The notes: generated from the sequence alone by a model not told the origin. A DNA stretch of 56,058 bases from Chitinophagaceae bacterium (GCA_019247775.1 JAFBAN010000139.1:1-56058); one strand, 5' to 3'; counted from the first letter of the stretch, positions 34,930-44,007 are shown. Numbers and translations are program-made.

Positions 34930-36649
34930 GATTTATCGCTATATATGTGAGAGAATGGTTCTGATAGGCTGGCACCGAAATCGTATATTCCTTCCGCGGC
35001 CCGTCAGCTTTCTGTAGTACAAAACCGAGCTTATCATAAAAGTCGGAGACTTGGTCATTTTTCTGCGTTCTGCAGTATTCTGCCCGTACCGTATCGACGC
35101 CTTTTGTCGCTAACGCCTTGATTATTTCATCCAGGAACTGCTGTTCGATATTTCTTCCCAGTACTCTGCAGCTCATCAACAATGTATCGATCACTGCATT
35201 AGTTCCCTTTAACTCCACAACCGATAAGCCGGTAATGCCAAAGTCGCCGTATTTATCTTTAACTCCAAAAGCAAAAACCAGATAGTTGTCTGACTTGGTA
35301 AAAGAAAGCATTTCACTTTCTGTATAGCGTCTGGTAGTTAGGTTAAACTGGTTGGTTTTCTGAGTGAGCTGGGCCAACCGTGGCACTAATTCTATTTTAT
35401 CTACAAATATATCGACCTGCAAATCAAGGGAGGCCAAATATTCATCAATATTTTCGAACGCTGCCTTTTTCTCTTCGCGTTCTTTCTGCTGCTGATACAT
35501 CTTAACACGCGCCTTGTCTTCCTTGGTGCGATCGGGGGAGTAAAACAAGTTCAAATGACGCCGGATCAAAGCCGGATACAGGTATTTCTCTTTCGGAACC
35601 TGTATCGTGGTGATCTCCGGCTGGTATTGATTGACCAGGTTAATTTCAAAATCGGAATCATCGACAAACACAAAACTATCAGTTCCGATATTCAACTCTT
35701 CAGAAATATCGGCAAGATTTTTCACCTTCTTATCCCAATTTATTTTTTTAACGATCACCTCGTCGTTAGTCAGCGACAGATCAGAATGATTGGAAAACAC
35801 CTCATCTATATCTCCCGGATTATTTTTGCTATTAAGACAAACCAGAATACCGTCTGCGGCAAGTTTTTTGGCGAGGAACTGAACTTCCTCAAAAACCACG
35901 CCCTTCGGCGAAGAAGCAGACATTTTTATTCCATCTATCCCATCTTCACCGATTATTCCTTCCCAAAGTGTATTGTCGCAATCGAATATGATCGCCTTTT
36001 TCCTTTTGCCGTTGATCGTTGAGATCACGGGCGTTATGAACTGTGTATAGTGTTTAAGAAAATCAACGGTATACAGCGCTTTGGAAGAGTAATAGTCGCG
36101 GAAACTGATAGCGCGCTCTACAGATAATTGAGAGATAACTTTCGAAGTATCGACAACGACAATATTGGATGCGGATTTTGTCTTTAGGTATGCGTTCAAC
36201 GTTTCACAAATACGGTCGAAATTGTCTTCCCCAATAGCAAACTGGTTGAAGGCCAGGGTTGAGAATTTATTGATAATGATCAAAGGAGTGTCTTTCAGGT
36301 GCGAAAGAACATAATCGATCTCCGACTTGAAGCGGGCGATATACTCTTCGGTCTGGTCATCGCTCAGCAAGTTTGATCTATACTGGAATCCATCTACCCA
36401 ATTTGCAAGTTCCCAAAAAATAAGAACAGCATTCATCTTGCTCATACTTACCGCGTCCTGAAGAATATTATCATAATCGCCAATAATACAGTTCGCCGGT
36501 ATTCCCTGTGTTCTGAGATTATATTCAAGAATGGGTTTTATCTGGGAAACTATGATATTAGACAAGACGCCTATTTCATACCCTCCCTCAAGAGCATTTC
36601 CGAGCGCCGCGTTCTGCTTTATGATTTCTGAAAACTTAAGATCTATCAT
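34922..36649 (-). CDS. FkbH-like HAD-superfamily protein (glyceryl-ACP-type)
   Basis: 575 aa. The N-terminal 210 residues have a weak SGNH-like pattern, then comes the HAD motif IFDCDNTLWEG with Asp223 and Asp225, NSKNNPGD as the later loop, FVFVDDSDFE, and from about 420 a GNAT-like C-terminal part (FGVKDKYGDFGITG, LLMSCRVLGRNIE). This is the layout of FkbH proteins, which take 1,3-bisphosphoglycerate and load a glyceryl unit on a carrier protein. An ATGA junction with the upstream MaoC-SDR gene and an 8-base overlap with the ACP gene show that they are one unit. Homologues occur in flagellar and O-antigen nonulosonate loci. The group actually loaded is inferred. Confidence 0.85.
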   Translation of the reverse strand: MIDLKFSEIIKQNAALGNALEGGYEIGVLSNIIVSQIKPILEYNLRTQGIPANCIIGDYDNILQDAVSMSKMNAVLIFWELANWVDGFQYRSNLLSDDQTEEYIARFKSEIDYVLSHLKDTPLIIINKFSTLAFNQFAIGEDNFDRICETLNAYLKTKSASNIVVVDTSKVISQLSVERAISFRDYYSSKALYTVDFLKHYTQFITPVISTINGKRKKAIIFDCDNTLWEGIIGEDGIDGIKMSASSPKGVVFEEVQFLAKKLAADGILVCLNSKNNPGDIDEVFSNHSDLSLTNDEVIVKKINWDKKVKNLADISEELNIGTDSFVFVDDSDFEINLVNQYQPEITTIQVPKEKYLYPALIRRHLNLFYSPDRTKEDKARVKMYQQQKEREEKKAAFENIDEYLASLDLQVDIFVDKIELVPRLAQLTQKTNQFNLTTRRYTESEMLSFTKSDNYLVFAFGVKDKYGDFGITGLSVVELKGTNAVIDTLLMSCRVLGRNIEQQFLDEIIKALATKGVDTVRAEYCRTQKNDQVSDFYDKLGFVLQKADGPRKEYTISVPAYQNHSLTYIAINHA

Positions 36650-37842
36650 AACATATTTTGACCGCCATTGACGCGGATCGTTTCTCCGGTAATATAGTTG
36701 GCATCATCTGAAGCCAGGAAACCGATAACTCCTGCAATATCTTTGGGACTGGCAAGCCGTTTCAATGGCGTTTTCGCCGCAACGAGCATCCTGGCCTTTT
36801 CGGGTATATCGCTTATCAGATCGGTTTCGGTCATTCCAGGAGAAACGAGATTGACCGCTATATTTGACGCCGCTAATTCCACCGCCAGCGATTTGGCAAA
36901 TCCGTTGAGTGCATACTTGGCTGTCACGTACCCATACCAGTCTGGCGGAGGCACGTTCTCTGTAGCCTGCGACGTTATAAATATGATCCTGCCATCCTTA
37001 TTTTCTTTCATATGAGGAACGACGGCCTTAACAATATTGAAACTGGCTTTTATATTGATATCAAATTGTTTGACCATCTCATCCCAGCCAAGATCTGCAA
37101 GTTTTATAGAGGATAACTTTGCAGTTGCGCAGTTCACAACAAGCGATATTCCGCCTAAACGCCGGATTGTCCTGAGCACCATGTCATCAACCTCTTCGCG
37201 GCTGGTGATATCTGCCTTCACGGCAAAAGCCTTCCGCCCGATAGCGGAGACCTGAGTTTCAATTTCCGCCGATTTTTCTTTATTGCTGTTATAATGTATG
37301 GCTATGTCAAATCCATCGAGCGCCAGCCGGCGACAGATTTCAGCTCCGATCCCACCAGTTGCCCCCAGCACCAGGGCAATTCTCTTTTTAAGCGAAGTTT
37401 CAGCCTGTGCCCTCTCTTTCGTCTGTATTTCTTCCTCCACAATTTTGATCTTTGCCTTACCTGCGATCACCTTTTGGTGGTTCTGGTTATATATATCCGT
37501 TTGCAGTTCTATCGCGTGAAGACTCTCGATCTTGCTGATCACTTCGGCTTTTACCGTAATCACATCGCCCACCCTGACCGGCAAAAGAAAATCGAGGGTC
37601 TGCGAAAACCATAAAGCGCCATCACCCGGTATTTTAGTTCCTATAATAGTGGATATGAACGCTGCCGAAAGCATCCCGTGTGCCACGGGCTTTTTAAAAG
37701 ATGTCTTCCCGGCAAATTCATTGTCAATATGGATCTTGTTGTCGTCACCGGTGAGCGCAACAAATTGTCTAATATCATCTTCAGTAATGGTATGCGTGAT
37801 CACCGCTTTATCACCGATCTGAATGCTGTTATAGTTGGCCAT
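36646..37842 (-). CDS. MaoC hydratase - short-chain reductase fusion
   Basis: 398 aa, two domains. Residues 1 to about 137 are a MaoC/(R)-specific enoyl hydratase hot-dog fold with GDDNKIH (Asp33, His38). Residues about 153-398 are a classical SDR like FabG: GATGGIG (160-166), VVNCA, Ser291 and Tyr305-x3-Lys309, ending TGETIRVNGGQ. Alone it could reduce a 3-ketoacyl group or hydrate an enoyl group to the (R)-3-hydroxyacyl form, for example 3-hydroxybutyryl, a known N-acyl group of pseudaminic acid in some bacteria. ATGA junction with the FkbH-like gene. The hydratase domain may also have a structural role only. Confidence 0.85.
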   Translation of the reverse strand: MANYNSIQIGDKAVITHTITEDDIRQFVALTGDDNKIHIDNEFAGKTSFKKPVAHGMLSAAFISTIIGTKIPGDGALWFSQTLDFLLPVRVGDVITVKAEVISKIESLHAIELQTDIYNQNHQKVIAGKAKIKIVEEEIQTKERAQAETSLKKRIALVLGATGGIGAEICRRLALDGFDIAIHYNSNKEKSAEIETQVSAIGRKAFAVKADITSREEVDDMVLRTIRRLGGISLVVNCATAKLSSIKLADLGWDEMVKQFDINIKASFNIVKAVVPHMKENKDGRIIFITSQATENVPPPDWYGYVTAKYALNGFAKSLAVELAASNIAVNLVSPGMTETDLISDIPEKARMLVAAKTPLKRLASPKDIAGVIGFLASDDANYITGETIRVNGGQNML

Positions 37843-37851
37843 GTGATAGGG

Positions 37852-38415
37852 TTATGCGTAAAAATCTTCCTTTAAAATACCATAAACATGCGCATCATGA
37901 TACGCGCCGTTCTTATAGATATCACTCCTGATCACACCTTCCATTTTCCCCTTCAGGAACTTACACATGAGTTCAGCGAGCTCTTTGGAGATGCTGCCGC
38001 CATATACCTTGTTCAGGTTAAGTGTGTTGAAAGCGTGCTGACAGATAAGTACGCAGGACTCCCGAAAAATATTAATATTCCTCCCCGATGGCTCGCCTAT
38101 AACGGCGGAGATCTCTGCTTTGCTGTTAATGTAATCAATATTGTTAAGGCTTATTACCCCCAAGATATCCGCGTTATCTGTTTTGCAGATGCCCAATTGT
38201 ATCTTAGATGAAGAACCTGCAATATTTTTTTGATAAAACTCCAGCTGCGATTCCAGCGTATTGGGATAATAGTGCTGTTGCAGCGTTTTGCATAGTTCCT
38301 CATCGTTAAACCAGCCATACCAATTGCTCCTGATAACATCGTCCCTGGTAAGGGCTTTTAAGTATACATGCTTTCCTCGCAGGAAAATATCACGGTTATC
38401 GATCGGATTTGTCAT
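37852..38415 (-). CDS. GNAT N-acyltransferase, PseH/RimJ-like
   Basis: 187 aa. It has VYLKALTRDDV near the N terminus, WFNDEELCK, ILGVISLNNIDYINSKAEISAVIG and the helix FNTLNLNKVYGG, which give the RimJ/PseH type of the GNAT fold. PseH acetylates the 4-amino group of the pseudaminic precursor. Here the gene lies some 15 kb from pseC and directly upstream of the MaoC-SDR, FkbH and ACP genes, so it is a good candidate for the enzyme that moves the ACP-bound acyl group to a sugar amine. PseH itself or another acceptor are alternatives. ATG at 38415. Confidence 0.75.
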   Translation of the reverse strand: MTNPIDNRDIFLRGKHVYLKALTRDDVIRSNWYGWFNDEELCKTLQQHYYPNTLESQLEFYQKNIAGSSSKIQLGICKTDNADILGVISLNNIDYINSKAEISAVIGEPSGRNINIFRESCVLICQHAFNTLNLNKVYGGSISKELAELMCKFLKGKMEGVIRSDIYKNGAYHDAHVYGILKEDFYA

Positions 38416-38431
38416 GATTGCTTATTTAAGA

Positions 38432-39532
38432 TTATTGACTGTGCGCCATCAATTCCGCCCCGATGTGCGCCCGCACCTTATTGAGACTGTTCTCAAAGCT
38501 AAACCGGGCATGTTGCGCCGCTGCAGGCGGATCATCAAACACCCTGCAAACATCGGCGATGTCCTGTTTTTCCGCAATGCCGTATTCGCTGAAAGGAATA
38601 TACAGCATCTCTTTATCGCCGGCTATGCCTACCTGGTAGCTGAAAGTATATTTGCCCATGATAGACGATTCGATAAGCGCCATCGACGACACGCCGAAAG
38701 TGAGCAGCGACGCCCTTATGCTCGATCTTACATCTTTAATCGGGTCAAGTTCCAGGTGGATCATCGGGTTCCGGTCTTTACGTTCGTCCAGGAACCGGAC
38801 CCAATGCTCCCTTGACTCGAGCGGATGCGGCCGGATGGCTATCCTGATCTGTCTGGCGGGCTGGCACGACGACAATATTTGGTCTACAATCTGCATTTCA
38901 TTCAGCTTTCCATCGGGCCAATAGTGGAACATGTTCTCGGAAAAGAACAAGATCCGATCGCCGGTATATTCACTTTCACCGGTTATTGCATGGAGCTCAT
39001 TGTAGAGGTTTTCAAGATGCGGATTGCCGACTACACTTATCCTGCAGTCAGGGGAAGCGAATCCGATATACAGATCGGCCATGGCATGATCGCATACCAG
39101 GATGTTTTGCGGATATACTTCCAGCTGCGCACTCCTGAACCGCACATTTTCTCCCACCCATGAATCGATAAAGCTGAAAGTAGGTGTTCCGTTCGCATTC
39201 CCGTATTGAATACTATAACGCTCGATATTTGAATTGATGCTTGTGCCCGTAACGATCGCGTCGGGGGTAATACCAGCCAGGACTGACTCAATTTCAGCCG
39301 GGTTTACATCAAACTCGCAGGGATAGTCTTTACAGGAAAAACTTGCTACATGGTGCAGCGTGGCCGCGGATACACCGAGATCGGCAAATCGTTTCAATGC
39401 TGCGCCCGCCAGCAGCAAATGCACTTCAAACCCTGGATCCGCGGCATACGATCTGATAACAGGAACCAGCAGATTAAAGCCTCCGGGATCATGGGATGCA
39501 AAAACTATTTTCTTTATCGCGATGTCTGTCAT
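38432..39532 (-). CDS. Orphan GT-B-like protein, candidate glycosyltransferase (2)
   Basis: 366 aa, no membrane spans. KIVFASHDPGGFNLLVPVI at the start, PDAIVTGTSINSN, RIAIRPHPLESREHW and LLTFGVSSMALIESSIMGKYTFSYQ near the C terminus give the pattern of a GT-B protein; RPHP and a Ser-Ser-rich helix are also seen in bacterial sialyl- and polysialyltransferase-like families. It follows the DegT aminotransferase by 12 bases inside the nonulosonate region, where no other NulO transferase is visible. Candidate NulO transferase; the family is not securely recognised. Confidence 0.55.
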   Translation of the reverse strand: MTDIAIKKIVFASHDPGGFNLLVPVIRSYAADPGFEVHLLLAGAALKRFADLGVSAATLHHVASFSCKDYPCEFDVNPAEIESVLAGITPDAIVTGTSINSNIERYSIQYGNANGTPTFSFIDSWVGENVRFRSAQLEVYPQNILVCDHAMADLYIGFASPDCRISVVGNPHLENLYNELHAITGESEYTGDRILFFSENMFHYWPDGKLNEMQIVDQILSSCQPARQIRIAIRPHPLESREHWVRFLDERKDRNPMIHLELDPIKDVRSSIRASLLTFGVSSMALIESSIMGKYTFSYQVGIAGDKEMLYIPFSEYGIAEKQDIADVCRVFDDPPAAAQHARFSFENSLNKVRAHIGAELMAHSQ

Positions 39533-39544
39533 TGGTGATGGTGG

Positions 39545-40882
39545 TTACACATAGTCATTAACACTGTCATCCACATCAGGGAATGCGGCGCGGATTTCCG
39601 CAGCGTTGTGGACCACCTTGGTTATAGCCTTTACGATATCGTCCACATCGCTCAGCGCAAGAGGCTCCCTGATAAGCGGCGACAACAACAGCTCCTTCTC
39701 ATACAAACGCTCCGCCACCGGGCATAAGCCTTTGGCATAATTATACTTCACTTCCGCATTCAGCGTAAATGGAAAACCCTTTTTACCAATGGCTATCTGC
39801 TTCTGGTATATCGGGTTCAGGTAAAGGGGTTTCAGGTATCCTCCTGCCAGGGCAGTATCCTCAAAATCGGAAGGGGCCGGCAGTTCTGCCAGCACTGCCT
39901 TAATGAACAGGGTTCTTGGCAGGCCAATCACCTCGCTGTGATATTTGAACGGATACATGTAATAAGAATTGTTCGGATTGTCGTTCTGCTTTACATCGAG
40001 GCCGGGGATGGCGCTTAATTTTTCAGTGAAATACGCAGCCAGTTCCTGCCTTATCTTCAAATACCTATCAAGCTTTTTAAGTTGCTCGATGCCAATAGCC
40101 GCCTGCAGTTCTGTAAGTCTGAAATTGCCGCCAACAAAGTTTGAAAAATCTTCCACGCCCGTTGTTTCAATGCAGTTCTCGCCATGATTGCGGATCATCC
40201 TTGCTTTCTGAGCGATTTCATCATCGTTGGTAGCCAGCATGCCACCTTCTCCGGTATGGATATGCTTATGATAGTTGAGGCTGAATCCCCCGATATCGCC
40301 TATTGCGCCCAATGGCTTTCCCTTATAGAGAATACCAGGCGATTGCGCCGCATCTTCGATGACTTTGATCCCGTGTTTTGCTGCGATGGCCATTATCCTG
40401 TCCATCGAGGCTGCGCCGCCGAACAGATGCACCACAATGATCGCCTTTGTTCTGGGTGTGATCAGTTTTTCAAAAGAATCCGGATCGATGCAGTATGTTT
40501 CGGGATCAACGTCTGCGAATACAGGGATAGCACCGTAGAAAAAACAACAGGATGCAGATGCAGACATTGTATAACAGGAACAGATCACTTCATCGCCCGG
40601 CTCTACGCCTGCGCTTCCGAGGGCGATCATCAGGCCCGAAGTCCAGGAGTTTACGCTTATCGCGTGTTTGAAACCGTACTGTCGCGCCCAGTTGTTCTCG
40701 AACTCCTTCACCTTGGGTCCACCAAGGAACAGTTCACCGGGGCTGCCAAAAAATGCAGACAGCACATCGGAATCCATTACTTTGTTAACAGCCTGTTTTT
40801 CCTCTTCTCCCATCGTCCTTCTCTTGGGGAATGGCGCAGTTCTCACCTGCGGGCCGCCTAATATAGCTGGTTTGTTATTCAT
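39545..40882 (-). CDS. DegT/DnrJ/EryC1-family sugar aminotransferase
   Basis: 445 aa from the ATG at 40882 (MNNKPAILGGP); a TTG 54 bases upstream would run into the previous gene. Catalytic region: IEDAAQSPG with the PLP-ring Asp, and FSLNYHKHIHTGEGG with the Schiff-base Lys. The long insert towards the C terminus and GGPQVRTAPFP start resemble the L-glutamine:scyllo-inosose and AHBA-synthase-like branch. It aminates a keto sugar, probably the product of the oxidoreductase directly upstream at 40902. It could also supply the 3-amino step missing from the WlbA/WlbB block. Confidence 0.85.
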   Translation of the reverse strand: MNNKPAILGGPQVRTAPFPKRRTMGEEEKQAVNKVMDSDVLSAFFGSPGELFLGGPKVKEFENNWARQYGFKHAISVNSWTSGLMIALGSAGVEPGDEVICSCYTMSASASCCFFYGAIPVFADVDPETYCIDPDSFEKLITPRTKAIIVVHLFGGAASMDRIMAIAAKHGIKVIEDAAQSPGILYKGKPLGAIGDIGGFSLNYHKHIHTGEGGMLATNDDEIAQKARMIRNHGENCIETTGVEDFSNFVGGNFRLTELQAAIGIEQLKKLDRYLKIRQELAAYFTEKLSAIPGLDVKQNDNPNNSYYMYPFKYHSEVIGLPRTLFIKAVLAELPAPSDFEDTALAGGYLKPLYLNPIYQKQIAIGKKGFPFTLNAEVKYNYAKGLCPVAERLYEKELLLSPLIREPLALSDVDDIVKAITKVVHNAAEIRAAFPDVDDSVNDYV

Positions 40883-40901
40883 AGCGAGGTTGTAAAATGA
40901 T

Positions 40902-41894
40902 CTATATAAATTGGTTTGAAAGACCCGATTGCGCAATGTTTTCCATGATAGCCACCGTATTCACAAACAAAGGCTGATAAAATGCATCTGGCTTCTCCAC
41001 CCCGGTCAGGTATTTCCTGATTACATCCACTGCGTTTATCATGGCGAGGTTGTAGTCGATCCGGTAGTTCTTGTCTTCAACAAATTCCTGCAGGAACATA
41101 CCATCGAAGTACCCCAGCTTTTTGTATTCCGTTACCTGGGCGCCCATTGATTCACGGTAGATCACCCTCCTATTGCTTCCGATGATATCTACCTCGATAA
41201 AATGGATAACGGCCTGGTCATAGGCCTCGATATTCATCCTGAATTTTCCTTTTTGGCCTTCGAAAGAAACCAGGGCTGACCAGGAGGGATCACCCTCATA
41301 ATCATTGATCACTCCAGTAACCGCCGCACTACAGTACACCGGATCGATCAGAAAAAGTACAAGACTTATGAAATGGGAACAGTTGTGAAAAAAACCTTTA
41401 TGATATTTGATCGAGACTGACAGGATATCACCAAAATCCGGCGATTGTATCTGTTTTCGCAAAGTATTAAACTCGTTAATGTATAATCTCGAATAATTGA
41501 GCAAAAGAAGTATCTGATTGTCGTTGCAGTACCGGAAAACTTCATGCGCCTGCGACGCGCTTATGCCTAAGGGCTTTTCGAGAAAAATAACTTTCGGTTG
41601 CATGGCCAGTACTTTTTCCAGGTAATAGCCATGCGTACTGTCCGGCGTACAGATCGATACCACGTCAAATCTGCGGGATTCTATCTCAGAAAAATCGGAC
41701 GAGAAAAAAGGTACCGACCAGGTTTCTGCAGCGTCATGCGCTTTGTCCGCATCAATATCGAAGAATGCCTGAACATTGAAGAACGGGGCATAATGACGGT
41801 ACCCCTTTATATGGGTCCTAACCGAGGTCGCATCCGGACTGTCGAAGCCTTGGGCAATGTTCCCGGCGCCGATGATCAATACTTCAGGATGCAT
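40902..41894 (-). CDS. Gfo/Idh/MocA-family sugar oxidoreductase
   Basis: 330 aa from the ATG at 41894; another ATG at 41906 adds four residues, and open frame goes on into the upstream gene. VLIIGAGNIAQGFD gives the Rossmann loop, SICTPDSTHGYYLE and IFLEKPLGISASQAH the catalytic lysine motif. Members oxidise or dehydrate nucleotide sugars or inositols. Being followed 19 bases later by a DegT aminotransferase, it probably makes the keto sugar that the latter aminates. It overlaps the SpsF-type gene by 11 bases. Confidence 0.83.
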   Translation of the reverse strand: MHPEVLIIGAGNIAQGFDSPDATSVRTHIKGYRHYAPFFNVQAFFDIDADKAHDAAETWSVPFFSSDFSEIESRRFDVVSICTPDSTHGYYLEKVLAMQPKVIFLEKPLGISASQAHEVFRYCNDNQILLLLNYSRLYINEFNTLRKQIQSPDFGDILSVSIKYHKGFFHNCSHFISLVLFLIDPVYCSAAVTGVINDYEGDPSWSALVSFEGQKGKFRMNIEAYDQAVIHFIEVDIIGSNRRVIYRESMGAQVTEYKKLGYFDGMFLQEFVEDKNYRIDYNLAMINAVDVIRKYLTGVEKPDAFYQPLFVNTVAIMENIAQSGLSNQFI

Positions 41895-42639
41895 TCGATT
41901 TTTCATTGTGCTTGTTGACCACCACATCCCGTTCCCGCGGGTGACGGTCAAGCCATCCGATAATTTCCTCCGCAGTATATTTTTCAACATTCTCTATGCC
42001 GAAATCTTCCACAATCTGCCTGATGAGCAGGTAGTCTTCTTCATAATCGAGGGTTACGCGCAGTTCGGGGCGGTTCAATACACCTTTATATTTTATGTGC
42101 AGGGGATTGTACAGGTCTTTGTTATCAGGCAGGTAAAATCTGTGTGATACATGCTCCTTGTCATCCGCGGTTGGGTTGCTTTCCAGTATATTTTTCAATT
42201 CGGAAGCTTTATACACCTGTACATCAAACCCCCAGGGCATTGAAATTTCCGGGCCGGTATTCGATACTATCCTGCTCTCAGGATAATTGGCGAGAAAAAG
42301 TTCGATCGCCTCGTCAGCCAGCCGATAATCTATAAGCGGGCAGTCGCCTGTAATCTGCACCAGCGTATCCGTATCGTATTGGCTCGCGGCGCCCCAAACA
42401 CGTTCGAGTACATTCTGTTCGCTACCGCGGTAGGAAGATATTCCCTTTTGCGCACAGAACTCGATGATGGGATCATCCTGTGCGTTGGTAGTAGTAGCGA
42501 CTATTATGTTCTGAACATACTTCGACTGCGACAGGCGCCGGATAAGAATTTCCAGTAACGGAAGCCCCCCGGCTTTCATCAATACTTTTCCGGGCAACCG
42601 GCTGCTGGTCATTCTGGCTTCTATGGTAGCGTTGATCAT
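41884..42639 (-). CDS. SpsF-type cytidylyltransferase, copy 2
   Basis: 251 aa from the ATG at 42639, which overlaps the deacetylase stop as ATGA; more upstream codons are open but not family-like. EARMTSSRLPGKVL is the nucleotide-binding loop of the SpsF/CMP-sugar synthetase-like group, followed by VQITGDCPLID with the metal Asp, and RVTLDYEEDY. The second copy at 50670 shares all these. No classical NeuA/PseF-type CMP-NulO synthetase (with a SGSKR-like loop) is in the window, so one of the two SpsF-type enzymes probably activates the nonulosonate with CTP. Confidence 0.85.
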   Translation of the reverse strand: MINATIEARMTSSRLPGKVLMKAGGLPLLEILIRRLSQSKYVQNIIVATTTNAQDDPIIEFCAQKGISSYRGSEQNVLERVWGAASQYDTDTLVQITGDCPLIDYRLADEAIELFLANYPESRIVSNTGPEISMPWGFDVQVYKASELKNILESNPTADDKEHVSHRFYLPDNKDLYNPLHIKYKGVLNRPELRVTLDYEEDYLLIRQIVEDFGIENVEKYTAEEIIGWLDRHPRERDVVVNKHNEKSNAS

Positions 42640-43352
42640 AAGCAACATATATTTCTGACGATCGCAAAAGCTTCCGCGAATTCGGCGCCTACTGCAACCC
42701 CCCAACGATTGGCGAGAATCGTCAACGCGCGCGGTGAACGGGGATGCGGGAACTCACGCTTTTCAAATGTGTAACATTCCATAGCCCGGATCTTGGCAAG
42801 AACGTTTTCTTCCCTGACCACAAAAAACAGGTTAGGGACAAAATGCCTGGGATCGGTAGATGCACGCCACTCGGTTCCCGAAGGAGTTTCGAATGTGATG
42901 ATCGTTTTTACCGGCTGTTCTGCGAGCGGTCTGCAGGCAGTGATCACTGCTTCAAAGGTCCGTTGATGGTCAATATTGACATCGCCGCCATGATGTGTGA
43001 ACACTATCTCGGGCATAAATGAATCCCTCTCCTGCTCAATAACTTTAATGATATCGAGCAGGGGTACCGAATCGAAGCGGTTGTCGGGAAAACTGTGCAT
43101 CGACAATTCATGGTAACCGATAGCTTCCTGCGCTTTTTCGGCATTGGTGCGGTGAATGCTCAATTCTTCCTTCCATTTATCTACATCCCTGTGGCCGGCT
43201 CTCGATGTAATGCCTTCGCCAAGGATCACCACCCTGGTATGCACATTGAATTCCCTGATCAGCTTGTTCATTGACGCACCGAGCCCCAGCAGTTCATCAT
43301 CGGGATGCGCAACAACGATCAGGATGCGCTTATTTCTTAATGATTCTAACAT
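42636..43352 (-). CDS. PIG-L (LmbE-like) N-deacetylase
   Basis: 238 aa. The zinc site is complete: AHPDDE (15-20) near the N terminus and HHGGDVNIDHQ around residue 120, as in N-acetylglucosaminyl-PI and mycothiol deacetylases. It removes an acetyl group from a sugar amine in the cytoplasm. Within this operon it could free an amine of the nonulosonate or its precursor for another acyl group, such as formyl or a hydroxyacyl. It overlaps the short formyltransferase by 23 bases and the SpsF-type gene by ATGA. No signal peptide. Confidence 0.88.
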   Translation of the reverse strand: MLESLRNKRILIVVAHPDDELLGLGASMNKLIREFNVHTRVVILGEGITSRAGHRDVDKWKEELSIHRTNAEKAQEAIGYHELSMHSFPDNRFDSVPLLDIIKVIEQERDSFMPEIVFTHHGGDVNIDHQRTFEAVITACRPLAEQPVKTIITFETPSGTEWRASTDPRHFVPNLFFVVREENVLAKIRAMECYTFEKREFPHPRSPRALTILANRWGVAVGAEFAEAFAIVRNICCL

Positions 43353-44007
43353 CGGCAGATATTGTATTAGGGTCTTCGATCTTTCCGGCAGTGAATTCGA
43401 AACGGAAATGCTCGTTCTCTATAAAGGCATTGGGATAGCCTTCGCAATCCAGCATCCGGATAAAGTTGTACAGCTCTTTGATCTCCTTTAACTGGCCGAC
43501 ATTACTGTCTGATGGCGCACGTCGCTTAAACTTCACCACATCTCCCCGCTGCGGAACAGGCCGCGGTTCTTCCTGAATGATCTCCTTGATCATCGACGCT
43601 ATCTCCGGAACCGAACGCAGGAAGATCTCCTTTGCCGTTCCGGACAGATCAAGGTCCCGCTTGCAATAAATATCACCCTCATCTATTCCGCGAACAACAC
43701 GAAGGGCTGAAATCTTTGTCGATTCATGGCCAAGCGCGATGAGGTTCTGCAGCGGACTTCCTCCGCGCCCAAACGGCAGATCCGTCATATGAAAAACAAT
43801 ACACTCGTATTTTTCAAAGATTTCCGCGGGAATAATATAGGACCAGTGTGGAATGAATATTTTGTCGGGGTGCAGTTCATTGAGGCGCGTAAGGTTGAAT
43901 TCTGCTTTATCGGATATCCGGTACCAATTGCCGCCTATACTGTCCTTTAACTGCATGAACAGTTCGTCGTGCCATTGCTTCTCGGAAAGCAGGATGTAGG
44001 ACCTCAT
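43330..44007 (-). CDS. Short formyltransferase-like protein, copy B
   Basis: 225 aa. The central formyltransferase-type segment reads VFHMTDLPFGRGGSPL, with His73 and the later Asp109 in GIDEGDI. The Asn two residues before that His, conserved in methionyl-tRNA and GAR formyltransferases, is Val71. There is no C-terminal OB-fold domain; instead the last 40 residues (YNFIRMLDCEGYPNAFI) match the end of the short copy A at 45056. The two flank pseI, and the junction with pseI is ATGA. A formyl or other one-carbon transfer to an amino sugar is likely; the acceptor is unknown. Confidence 0.78.
   Translation of the reverse strand: MRSYILLSEKQWHDELFMQLKDSIGGNWYRISDKAEFNLTRLNELHPDKIFIPHWSYIIPAEIFEKYECIVFHMTDLPFGRGGSPLQNLIALGHESTKISALRVVRGIDEGDIYCKRDLDLSGTAKEIFLRSVPEIASMIKEIIQEEPRPVPQRGDVVKFKRRAPSDSNVGQLKEIKELYNFIRMLDCEGYPNAFIENEHFRFEFTAGKIEDPNTISADVRIIKK

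Noticed and set aside
40184..40861. Long plus-strand open frame (225 codons) opposite the DegT aminotransferase.
   Set aside because: Shadow of a strongly supported gene on the other strand, with no domain and no neighbours on its strand.
41895..41990. An N-terminal extension of the oxidoreductase from an ATG at 41990.
   Set aside because: It overlaps the SpsF-type gene and places 32 unrelated residues before the Rossmann strand.
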